The notes under the pieces are model-generated. The model was not told the origin of the DNA. It did no database searches and saw only the letters and a program-made list of their open reading frames with translations. Made by a program: the position numbers and the translations under genes. Shown here piece after piece: positions 7,906 to 13,675 of a stretch of DNA of 14,591 bases. Source of the DNA: Mucilaginibacter sp. (lineage in GTDB: Bacteria > Bacteroidota > Bacteroidia > Sphingobacteriales > Sphingobacteriaceae); contig JAQBNY010000353.1 in NCBI GenBank assembly GCA_028288315.1, positions 1-14,591 of the forward strand, read 5' to 3'. Numbering within the stretch: the stretch's first letter is position 1; every line of letters begins with the position of its first letter.

Positions 7906-8724
7906 ATGGGTTTTTTGGATATCCCCGGGTTGGGTAAGGCGCATTATCATGAATACGGCAGCGGCAAAAAGCCCGTGCTGGCATTTCATGGTTATGGTAT
8001 GACGGGCAGGCAGTTTCATGTGCTGGAGCGATCCATATTGCACGAATTTCATGTTTATGGCTTTGATCATTTTTTTCATGGCGAAAGCAAATTAAACGGG
8101 TGGACCGAGAAGCAAATAATTGAAGGTATGCCCAAAGCTATGGTTGCTGCTTATGTAGAAGAATGGTTTAAAATTCATGGAAGGCAGCGTTTCTCTGTAA
8201 TGGGGTATTCCATTGGTGCCAACATAGCGTTGATATTGGTTGAGCTTTTTGCCGATATGATTGACGAGGTGATATTGATGGCGCCTGATGGTTTATCGGT
8301 ATATAAAGGCTTTAATTTTTTAACTCACCAACCGCTTGGCAGGTACTTTTTCAGGCGGGCAACTAAAAGTAAGTGGCTGGCTCCTGCATTGTTAAAAAAC
8401 CTTAAAAGGGTCCGTTTTATTGATGATAGCCTGTTTCAGATAGCTTATAATGAAATTGATACCGAACAAAAACGGCAGGATGTTTATTATACCTTAAATC
8501 TCATCCGCTTGTTAAAACCTGATACTTCCAAAATTGCAGAGTTAATAAACCGGAATGAAATTAAGTGCCGTTTAATATTTGGTAAAGCCGATAACCTGTT
8601 CACCAGATCTGCGGCCGAGCCGTTCATTAGTTTGCTGAATGCCCCCGAGGTACATGAAGTAGAACTGGGCCATTGGCTGGTTATAAAAGAATTGGATGAG
8701 TATTTAGTAAATTTACAGCAATGA
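7906..8724 (+). CDS. Alpha/beta hydrolase fold protein
   Basis: This is a predicted cytoplasmic hydrolase or acyl-transfer enzyme of 272 residues; its substrate is unknown. The fold is shown by the oxyanion-region motif FHGYGMTGRQF (27-37), the nucleophile elbow GYSIGA with S102, a probable acid D229 in FGKADNLF, and the catalytic H256 in GHW. A cap region of about 90 residues lies between the elbow and the acid. I prefer the ATG at 7906 over the in-frame TTG at 7897. A near -7 box (TAATATTG, 7892-7899) lies just upstream. The stop overlaps the next start by four bases (ATGA), so it is translationally coupled to the first acyltransferase. By context it may handle an acyl group or an ester of the lipid or carotenoid that the following genes modify; this is inference only. 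Confidence 0.8.
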   Translation: MGFLDIPGLGKAHYHEYGSGKKPVLAFHGYGMTGRQFHVLERSILHEFHVYGFDHFFHGESKLNGWTEKQIIEGMPKAMVAAYVEEWFKIHGRQRFSVMGYSIGANIALILVELFADMIDEVILMAPDGLSVYKGFNFLTHQPLGRYFFRRATKSKWLAPALLKNLKRVRFIDDSLFQIAYNEIDTEQKRQDVYYTLNLIRLLKPDTSKIAELINRNEIKCRLIFGKADNLFTRSAAEPFISLLNAPEVHEVELGHWLVIKELDEYLVNLQQ

Positions 8725-9344
8725 TACCAGCCCGCAGAGTAGCCCTTTTTAGTAACTGGTTTGCCATATATATGCGTTACCGCATGCGTAAGGCATTTAA
8801 GCTGCTGCAGGTTATGCCCTTTACACCAAAACCCGGCCACTCAATTTTACTGCTGTGCAATCACTTTAGCTGGTGGGATGGCCTTTGGGGTAATTACCTG
8901 GCTTACTGGCACCTTAACCGCAAACTATATATTATGATGCAGGAAGATCACCTGCAAAAGCGAATGCTGCTTAACCTGTTCGGCGGTTTTTCTATCAACC
9001 GTAGTTCGCGTGAAATGATTAAGTCCCTGCAATATGCTGCGGGTTTGTTAGATAACCCTGAGAACCTGGTGGTGGTTTTTCCACAGGGCGAACTCATATC
9101 AAACCATACTACTGAGATTAATGTAGAGAAGGGCATTGAGCGGTTAATTAAAAATATAAAAGGCCCCTGTCAAATTGTTTATAACTGTGCCCTCATAGAT
9201 TATTTTGAGAGCCTGAAACCATCGGTATATTTTCACCTGTTTGATTGTGGTATAGCCGGAGAGGTGACATTTGAAGAGTTGACCGAAAAGATAAATACCT
9301 TTCATAAACAGGCGTTAAAAGACCAGGTAAATGTGGCACATTAA
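8721..9344 (+). CDS. PlsC-like acyltransferase, first of a tandem pair
   Basis: This is a 207-residue member of the lysophospholipid (PlsC/LPLAT) acyltransferase superfamily, which transfers acyl groups to hydroxyls of lipids at the inner membrane. The HX4D catalytic motif is NHFSWWD (H48, D53), and the third block is FPQGE at 120-124, where classic PlsC has FPEGTRS. There is no obvious N-terminal transmembrane helix, only a basic amphipathic segment. It overlaps the hydrolase stop by ATGA and is followed two bases later by a collinear paralogue. The acceptor is not evident. Because GT2 and CruF-like genes follow directly, acylation of a glycosylated carotenoid (analogous to CrtO in staphyloxanthin synthesis) is a reasonable hypothesis. 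Glycerophospholipid or lysolipid acylation is the alternative. Confidence 0.82.
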   Translation: MIPARRVALFSNWFAIYMRYRMRKAFKLLQVMPFTPKPGHSILLLCNHFSWWDGLWGNYLAYWHLNRKLYIMMQEDHLQKRMLLNLFGGFSINRSSREMIKSLQYAAGLLDNPENLVVVFPQGELISNHTTEINVEKGIERLIKNIKGPCQIVYNCALIDYFESLKPSVYFHLFDCGIAGEVTFEELTEKINTFHKQALKDQVNVAH

Positions 9345-9346
9345 GT

Positions 9347-9967
9347 ATGCTATATCCGCAAAAAAATAAATTTATTAAGTGGTTTTTTCATCACTACATC
9401 CTTAACCTGGTTAAGCGTAATTTTAGGCAGGTAAATTTTAATTTTATTGAGGTTAGTAAGAACAAATCTGTACTGTTATTAGCCAACCATTTTAGCTGGT
9501 GGGATGGCTTTTTGCTTTATTACATCAATCACAAAGTATTAAAAAAACAGTTCCATGTAATGGTAATAGAAGAAACAGTACAAAAAGTCTCTTTTTTTAA
9601 ATATATGGGCGCTTTTTCTGTAAATAAAAAAACAAGGGAAATACTAACCTCGTTGGATTATGCTGCCAAATTGCTGAACGATCCTGAAAACCTGGTGCTC
9701 ATTTTTCCACAAGGGAAACTTTTTTCTAACTTTATAGATAAGGTGAGCTTTGAAAAAGGCCTGTTGAAAATATTGCAGAGTGCCGCAGGAAGGTTCCAAA
9801 TTGTGCATGCCGCAACATTTATTGAAGGTTTGCAATATAAAAAGCCGTCAGTTAACGTTTATTTAGCAACTGCAGAAGCAGAATATCAAAATATTACTGA
9901 TTTGCAACAAGCTTATCAGCAGCACTATAATGGTGCAAAAATGCAACAAACCAAAATAGCCGTATAA
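9347..9967 (+). CDS. PlsC-like acyltransferase, second of a tandem pair
   Basis: This 206-residue protein is a paralogue of the preceding gene. It has the same NHFSWWDG block (H48, D53), the same PENLV lead-in, and FPQGK at 120-124. The motifs fall at identical residue numbers in both proteins with no gap needed over about 125 residues, which points to tandem gene duplication. The C-terminal thirds and the residue after FPQG (E in the first, K in the second) differ, so acyl or acceptor preference may have diverged. It is spaced two bases from the upstream gene and one base from the GTG start of the GT2 gene, so it belongs to the same transcript. The biochemical role is uncertain, with the same candidates as its neighbour; two acyl transfers to one molecule is one possibility. 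Confidence 0.82.
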   Translation: MLYPQKNKFIKWFFHHYILNLVKRNFRQVNFNFIEVSKNKSVLLLANHFSWWDGFLLYYINHKVLKKQFHVMVIEETVQKVSFFKYMGAFSVNKKTREILTSLDYAAKLLNDPENLVLIFPQGKLFSNFIDKVSFEKGLLKILQSAAGRFQIVHAATFIEGLQYKKPSVNVYLATAEAEYQNITDLQQAYQQHYNGAKMQQTKIAV

Positions 9968-9968
9968 A

Positions 9969-11057
9969 GTGATTATAACCCTTTTAGTAATTTTTATTTT
10001 TTTAATACTGCGCTTTACGGTTACACTGTTCAATTTTTTGTCGAACCCTAAACTGCAAAGGGTAAGCAAGCCTTATCATGACAAAATATCCATATTGATT
10101 CCTGCGCGTAATGAGGCAGATGATATTCTTACTTTACTGCAATCTATTCATCAGCAGGACTATCAAAATTACGAAGTGATAATTCTGGATGATAATTCAG
10201 CCGACGGAACTCTTGCTATTTGCGAAGCATTTACTGCCCAACACCACAAATTTAAGGTGCTAAAAGGAAAGCCGCTGCCTGCCGATTGGCTGGGTAAGAA
10301 CTATGCCTGCCACCAACTGGCACAACTGGCAAGCGGTAAACTTTATTTGTTTTTAGATGCCGATGAAAAGGTGCGCGACGGGTTGCTCAACAGTGCCATT
10401 CATAGAATGTACTTAAGACGGTTAAGCCTGCTGAGCCTGTTTACAAACCAGGAAATGAAAACCACAGGTGAAAAAGTAGTAGTGCCGCTAATGCATTATA
10501 TATTGCTTAACCTGTTACCTATAAGGCTGGTTTATTTAATAAAAAGCGCAGCAGTTGCTGCAGCAAGTGGACAGTTTATGCTGTTTGATGCGGAACAATA
10601 CAATGAATATCAATGGCACCGGCTGGCAAAAAATAAAGTGGTTGAGGATGTGGAGATAATGAAGTTGGTAAAAGCTGCCAACCAAAACGGCGAAGCGTTA
10701 TTAGCAAACGGCATGATAAGCTGCCGCATGTATAAGGGATATAAACAGGCAATAAACGGTTTTGGCAAGAACTTTTTAGCTGCCTTCAATTATAATATTT
10801 TTGGCTTCCTGGTATACCTCATACTGATCATTGGCGGCCCCATCATTGTTATCATGACTATGAATTTGAATTTTATTTTTATGATGATAGGGCTCATTGT
10901 TCTTACACGTATCATGATATCTATGTCGGCAGGGCAAAGCGCATCGCGAAACATTATATTACATCCCTGGCAAATGCTTAGCCTATTGCTCATTGGCATT
11001 ACATCAATACAACAGCACCTTACTAAAACCACCGTATGGAAAGGCCGAAAGATATAA
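9969..11057 (+). CDS. GT2 family glycosyltransferase, CruG/CrtQ-like (probable carotenoid glycosyltransferase)
   Basis: This is a membrane-bound family 2 glycosyltransferase of 362 residues. An N-terminal helix (about 2-24) precedes the GT-A domain: ISILIPARNE (40-49), the nucleotide-binding DDNSADGT (74-81), and the metal-binding DAD at 130-132. C-terminal membrane segments follow, beginning near residue 278. The segment PLPADWLGKNYACHQLA (102-118) resembles the P-x-GW-x-GK-x-WAC element of CrtQ/CruG-type carotenoid glycosyltransferases. It starts with GTG one base after the previous stop and overlaps the cruF-like gene by 22 bases. Adjacent cruF and cruG genes are known from cyanobacterial myxoxanthophyll synthesis, which supports a role in glycosylating the hydrated carotenoid end. 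A polyprenyl-phosphate or glycolipid transferase remains possible. Confidence 0.8.
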   Translation: MIITLLVIFIFLILRFTVTLFNFLSNPKLQRVSKPYHDKISILIPARNEADDILTLLQSIHQQDYQNYEVIILDDNSADGTLAICEAFTAQHHKFKVLKGKPLPADWLGKNYACHQLAQLASGKLYLFLDADEKVRDGLLNSAIHRMYLRRLSLLSLFTNQEMKTTGEKVVVPLMHYILLNLLPIRLVYLIKSAAVAAASGQFMLFDAEQYNEYQWHRLAKNKVVEDVEIMKLVKAANQNGEALLANGMISCRMYKGYKQAINGFGKNFLAAFNYNIFGFLVYLILIIGGPIIVIMTMNLNFIFMMIGLIVLTRIMISMSAGQSASRNIILHPWQMLSLLLIGITSIQQHLTKTTVWKGRKI

Positions 11058-11698
11058 GCATTAGTGCGCCTGTAGCCATTGTAATTATTGTATTATTTCA
11101 TTTGGTGGGCCTTGCGGGGTTTGCCGTGCCTTCATTAAGACCGTTATTTGTGCAAATAGTGCCCTGGCATTTATTGCTTATGCTGGTAGTTATCACTTTA
11201 AGCCACAAAAACATTACCAGTAGGTTTGGTCTTTTTGTGCTGTTAATGTTTTTTCTGGGTTTTAGTGCAGAATGGATAGGCGTGCACAAAGGCTGGTTGT
11301 TTGGTAATTATAGCTATGGTAGTACATTAGGGTACAAATTATTTGTAATCCCCTTAATGATAGGTGTAAACTGGTTCCTGCTTGTTTATGCCGCAGGTGT
11401 AACTATGCAGCGTAGCAGGCTTAAAAATACCTCTTTTAGAATATTAACAGGTGCTATAATATTGTTAGCGTTGGATATTTTAATAGAACCCGTTGCCATT
11501 AAATTTGATTACTGGCATTGGAACAATAGCATAATTCCACTGAAAAATTACATCTGCTGGTTTTTAGTAAGCGCCGCAATGCTGTATGTATTTGAGCTGT
11601 TCAGCTTTAAAAAACAAAGCATTGCAGCGCCGGTGTTACTTGCAACAGAGTTTGTGTTTTTTGGCGTGTTAAATTTGATTGTACTACTATTGCGTTAG
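11036..11698 (+). CDS. cruF: CruF-like carotenoid 1',2'-hydratase (carotenoid biosynthesis membrane protein)
   Basis: This polytopic membrane protein of 220 residues has about six or seven hydrophobic helices and belongs to the CruF family (formerly DUF422). Characterised CruF adds water across the 1',2' double bond of the acyclic end of a carotenoid such as gamma-carotene. Conserved features are a buried E79 in EWIGVHKGWLFGNYSYG, the PLMIGVNW helix (106-113), and D147/E151-P152 in LDILIEPVA followed by YWHWNNS. The start at 11036 lies inside the end of the GT2 gene, a 22-base overlap indicating coupling. The last sense codon (CGT, R) and the stop TAG fall inside the left copy of the inverted repeat element, so the original C-terminus may have been replaced by insertion of the element. 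The symbol is by family; the substrate is not proven. Confidence 0.82.
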   Translation: MERPKDISISAPVAIVIIVLFHLVGLAGFAVPSLRPLFVQIVPWHLLLMLVVITLSHKNITSRFGLFVLLMFFLGFSAEWIGVHKGWLFGNYSYGSTLGYKLFVIPLMIGVNWFLLVYAAGVTMQRSRLKNTSFRILTGAIILLALDILIEPVAIKFDYWHWNNSIIPLKNYICWFLVSAAMLYVFELFSFKKQSIAAPVLLATEFVFFGVLNLIVLLLR

Positions 11699-11773
11699 GG
11701 ATAGAAGCGGATACCGGCTATGCGGCTAATGCCTGTGCAGTATGAGCGGATAGCCCGGGCCGCAGGCAACGCC
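11690..11773 (+). repeat. Left copy of an ~84-bp interspersed element (inverted relative to the copy at 13501-13583)
   Basis: From TTGCGTTAGGGATAGAAGCG to GGGCCGCAGGCAACGCC this element matches the reverse complement of 13501-13583 at roughly nine of ten positions, with one single-base gap. It can form an outer GCGTT/AACGC stem (11692-11696 with 11768-11772) and an inner 7-bp stem, GCCTGTG with CGCAGGC (11731-11737 with 11761-11767). An internal direct word AGCGGATA occurs at 11706 and 11745. It contains the stop codon of the cruF-like gene, and no transposase is linked. It is probably a REP- or MITE-like dispersed element; that class is inference. Confidence 0.85.
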
Positions 11774-11790
11774 ATTTATTATATTAGACA

Positions 11791-11846
11791 AAGATGAAAG
11801 ATAGAGAGATGAAGGATAGAAGGGGCTACTACAGATATACTGCCCC
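11791..11846 (+). other. Purine-rich tract with a short GC hairpin upstream of ispH
   Basis: About 35 nearly pure purines (11791-11825) with recurring GAT(G)A and AGA words run into GGGGC (11822-11826). This is complementary to GCCCC at 11842-11846 across a 15-base loop, and the flanking sequence (TCCATTCCTATCGTC) offers further imperfect pairing. It lies in the 241-base gap between the cruF-like gene and ispH, after the repeat element. It could be a weak terminator or 5' regulatory structure, but there is no T run directly after the stem. No function is claimed. Confidence 0.3.
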
Positions 11847-11924
11847 ATCCATTCCTATCGTCTTTATAGTTTCAAATTTTTAACCTATAAACTTTAACCT
11901 TTTTCCTTTCAGCTTTTTAATACG

Positions 11925-11932
11925 TATTTTTG
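11925..11932 (+). promoter_or_regulatory. Bacteroidota-type -7 box for ispH
   Basis: TATTTTTG is an exact match to the Bacteroidota sigma-A -7 consensus TAnnTTTG, and it ends eight bases before the ispH ATG. Transcription would start almost at the start codon, giving a nearly leaderless mRNA. No clear -33 TTG was found at the expected distance upstream, only T-rich sequence. Confidence 0.6.
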
Positions 11933-11939
11933 TAAAACA

Positions 11940-12791
11940 ATGGGCGATTTAAAACTACATGTAACTATTGACCAGGATTCAGGTTTCTGCTTTGGAGTGG
12001 TTTATGCTATTGATATGGCCGAAGAAATACTGGCCGAAGATGGCTACTTGTATTGCCTTGGCGATATTGTACACAATGATGAAGAGGTTGATCGTTTAAA
12101 AGCACAGGGCCTACGCATAATTGAACATGCGGAACTTGCTAACCTGCGTGATGAAAAAGTGCTGATTCGCGCCCACGGCGAAGCACCCGAAACTTATAAA
12201 GTAGCTTTAGAGAATAATATTACGCTGATTGATGCATCGTGCCCGGTGGTTTTAAAACTGCAAAATCGCATTAAAACATCATATGATGCTAAGGAGAAGA
12301 TATTGATATTTGGTAAGCATGGCCATGCCGAAGTGATTGGTTTAGAAGGCCAGACAAACGGCGACGCGCTTGTTTTTCAGGATATTGCAGAACTTGATGA
12401 TGCCGACCTGCCCGCTAGCTTTACGCTGTATACGCAAACTACCAAGAGCATGGAAAAGTTTTACAGCATTAAGGAAGAGTTGGTGTCAAGAGGGTATGAA
12501 GTTAAGGCTAATGATACTATCTGTCGCCAGGTATCAAACCGTGATAAAGATTTGCCTGCTTTTGTAACCAAGTTTAACAAAATTGTTTTTGTATCGGGCC
12601 GTAAATCATCAAACGGAAAGGTTTTATACGAGGTATGCCGTAAGCACAACCCTAATACCTATTTCATATCGGCCACAGACGAACTTGACAGGTCAATGTT
12701 TGCCCCCGGTGATAAAATAGGTATTGCAGGTGCTACATCAACCCCAATGTGGCTGATGCAACAGGTAAAAGCTGAGCTGGAAACCTATTAA
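11940..12791 (+). CDS. ispH: 4-hydroxy-3-methylbut-2-enyl diphosphate reductase
   Basis: IspH is the cytoplasmic iron-sulfur enzyme that makes IPP and DMAPP from HMBPP, the last step of the MEP pathway; these are the building blocks of carotenoids and quinones. The three cluster cysteines are C17 (GFCFGV), C101 (DASCPVV) and C195 (DTICRQV). Substrate-binding histidines H45 (IVHN), H79 (RAHG) and H129 with E131 (HAEV) are present, as are the TQTT segment (165-168) and SSNGK near the C-terminus. At 283 residues it is the short, single-domain form. The start is fixed by the -7 box immediately upstream and by the usual distance to C17. It is followed 26 bases later by the crtW-like gene, suggesting a precursor-supply and pigment pair. 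Confidence 0.96.
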   Translation: MGDLKLHVTIDQDSGFCFGVVYAIDMAEEILAEDGYLYCLGDIVHNDEEVDRLKAQGLRIIEHAELANLRDEKVLIRAHGEAPETYKVALENNITLIDASCPVVLKLQNRIKTSYDAKEKILIFGKHGHAEVIGLEGQTNGDALVFQDIAELDDADLPASFTLYTQTTKSMEKFYSIKEELVSRGYEVKANDTICRQVSNRDKDLPAFVTKFNKIVFVSGRKSSNGKVLYEVCRKHNPNTYFISATDELDRSMFAPGDKIGIAGATSTPMWLMQQVKAELETY

Positions 12792-12817
12792 GCAGCACGC
12801 TTTTTGCTGTATAAATT

Positions 12818-13495
12818 TTGTTGAAAAAATCACCCTCATATACCGGTTTATTTATTGCCCTGCTGGTTATTGGCAGCTGGGTAATATGTACCATTTTGTT
12901 GATGCAATGGCAGATTGATTTCTCTAATCCGCTGCTTTACCTGTTCGTTTTGGTACAGATGCATTTATACACCGGCCTGTTTATTACCGCTCATGATGCT
13001 ATGCACGGCACTATAGCGCCTAATAAAAATATCAATAGCCTCATTGGTTTCATCTGCACTTTTTTGTATGCATCGTTTTGGTATCCAAAACTTTATGCAA
13101 AGCACCATCAACATCATAACCATGTACATACCGGTAATGACCCCGACTATCACAACGGCTCGTTTATTAGCTGGTATATGCAATTTATGCGCAATTACCT
13201 TTCTATATGGCAAATTGTGGTGATGGCTGTATTGTTTAACATTTTTAAGATATGGATTCCGCAACCCAACCTGGTATTGTTTTGGGTAGTACCATCATTA
13301 CTAAGCACAGTGCAGCTATTTTACTTTGGTACCTACCTGCCCCACAAAGGCGAGCATGATAACAAGCACCAATCCCGCAGTTTGCCACGCAACCATTTTT
13401 TCGCTTTTGTTAGCTGTTATTTTTTCGGTTATCATTATGAACATCATGATGCGCCCTGGGTACCGTGGTGGAAGTTGTGGCAGGTAAAGGGTTAA
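12818..13495 (+). CDS. crtW: CrtW-type beta-carotene (4-)ketolase, fatty-acid-desaturase fold
   Basis: This is a membrane di-iron oxygenase of 225 residues that is expected to introduce a keto group at C4 of a carotenoid beta-ring. The three histidine boxes are HDAMH (H59, H63), HHQHH with a following HVHT (H96-H104), and HYEHH (H206, H209, H210), followed by APWVPWWKLW; the last stretch and HDAMHGTIAPN are typical of CrtW. Four hydrophobic helices are visible. No ATG precedes the first helix; the start is a TTG at 12818 (or the adjacent TTG at 12821), since the first in-frame ATG would remove most of helix 1. It lies 26 bases after ispH and six bases before the right repeat copy. A hydroxylase or general desaturase of the same superfamily is the alternative, but the boxes and spacing fit CrtW best. 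Confidence 0.82.
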   Translation: MLKKSPSYTGLFIALLVIGSWVICTILLMQWQIDFSNPLLYLFVLVQMHLYTGLFITAHDAMHGTIAPNKNINSLIGFICTFLYASFWYPKLYAKHHQHHNHVHTGNDPDYHNGSFISWYMQFMRNYLSIWQIVVMAVLFNIFKIWIPQPNLVLFWVVPSLLSTVQLFYFGTYLPHKGEHDNKHQSRSLPRNHFFAFVSCYFFGYHYEHHDAPWVPWWKLWQVKG

Positions 13496-13500
13496 TTTAG

Positions 13501-13583
13501 GGCGTTGCCTGCGGCCCCGGCTTTCGCTCATACTGCACAAGCATTAGCCACATGGCCGGTATCCGCTTCTATCCCTAACGCAA
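13501..13583 (-). repeat. Right copy of the ~84-bp interspersed element
   Basis: Read on the minus strand from 13583, this copy begins TTGCGTTAGGGATAGAAGCG and ends GGGCCGCAGGCAACGCC, like the left copy. Differences are a few substitutions, mainly in the middle, plus one missing base near AGCGAAAGCC. The inner stem is kept through a G/T wobble (GCTTGTG with CGCAGGC), which hints that structure matters. It starts six bases after the crtW stop and, together with the left copy, brackets ispH-crtW in inverted orientation. Confidence 0.85.
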
Positions 13584-13655
13584 GAAGCTATGGTATTGAA
13601 GTAACAAATTAACATTCCACTGATATTTAACTGCTATAAACACAAATACTTATTT

Positions 13656-13663
13656 TATTTTTG
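13656..13663 (+). promoter_or_regulatory. Bacteroidota-type -7 box for hemH
   Basis: TATTTTTG matches the -7 consensus TAnnTTTG exactly and ends 12 bases before the hemH ATG, predicting a very short leader. It is the same octamer as in front of ispH. No convincing -33 TTG was seen. Confidence 0.55.
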
Positions 13664-13675
13664 CGCTCTTGTATT

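Noticed and set aside
8487..8840. 117-codon minus-strand open frame across the hydrolase/acyltransferase junction
   Set aside because: It runs antisense to two well-supported overlapping genes and has no motif.
11690..11773. Repeat element as an intrinsic terminator for the cruF operon
   Set aside because: It has GC-rich pairing but no T run after any stem on either strand, so there is no direct support for termination.
13316..13540. 74-codon minus-strand open frame starting inside the right repeat element and running into crtW
   Set aside because: The start falls in repeat DNA and the rest is antisense to CrtW histidine-box coding sequence, so it is an artefact of the repeat.
11690..13583. 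Composite transposon or insertion sequence formed by the two inverted elements
   Set aside because: The elements are too short for IS copies, encode no transposase, and no flanking target-site duplication is apparent. A dispersed REP/MITE-like element is the better reading.
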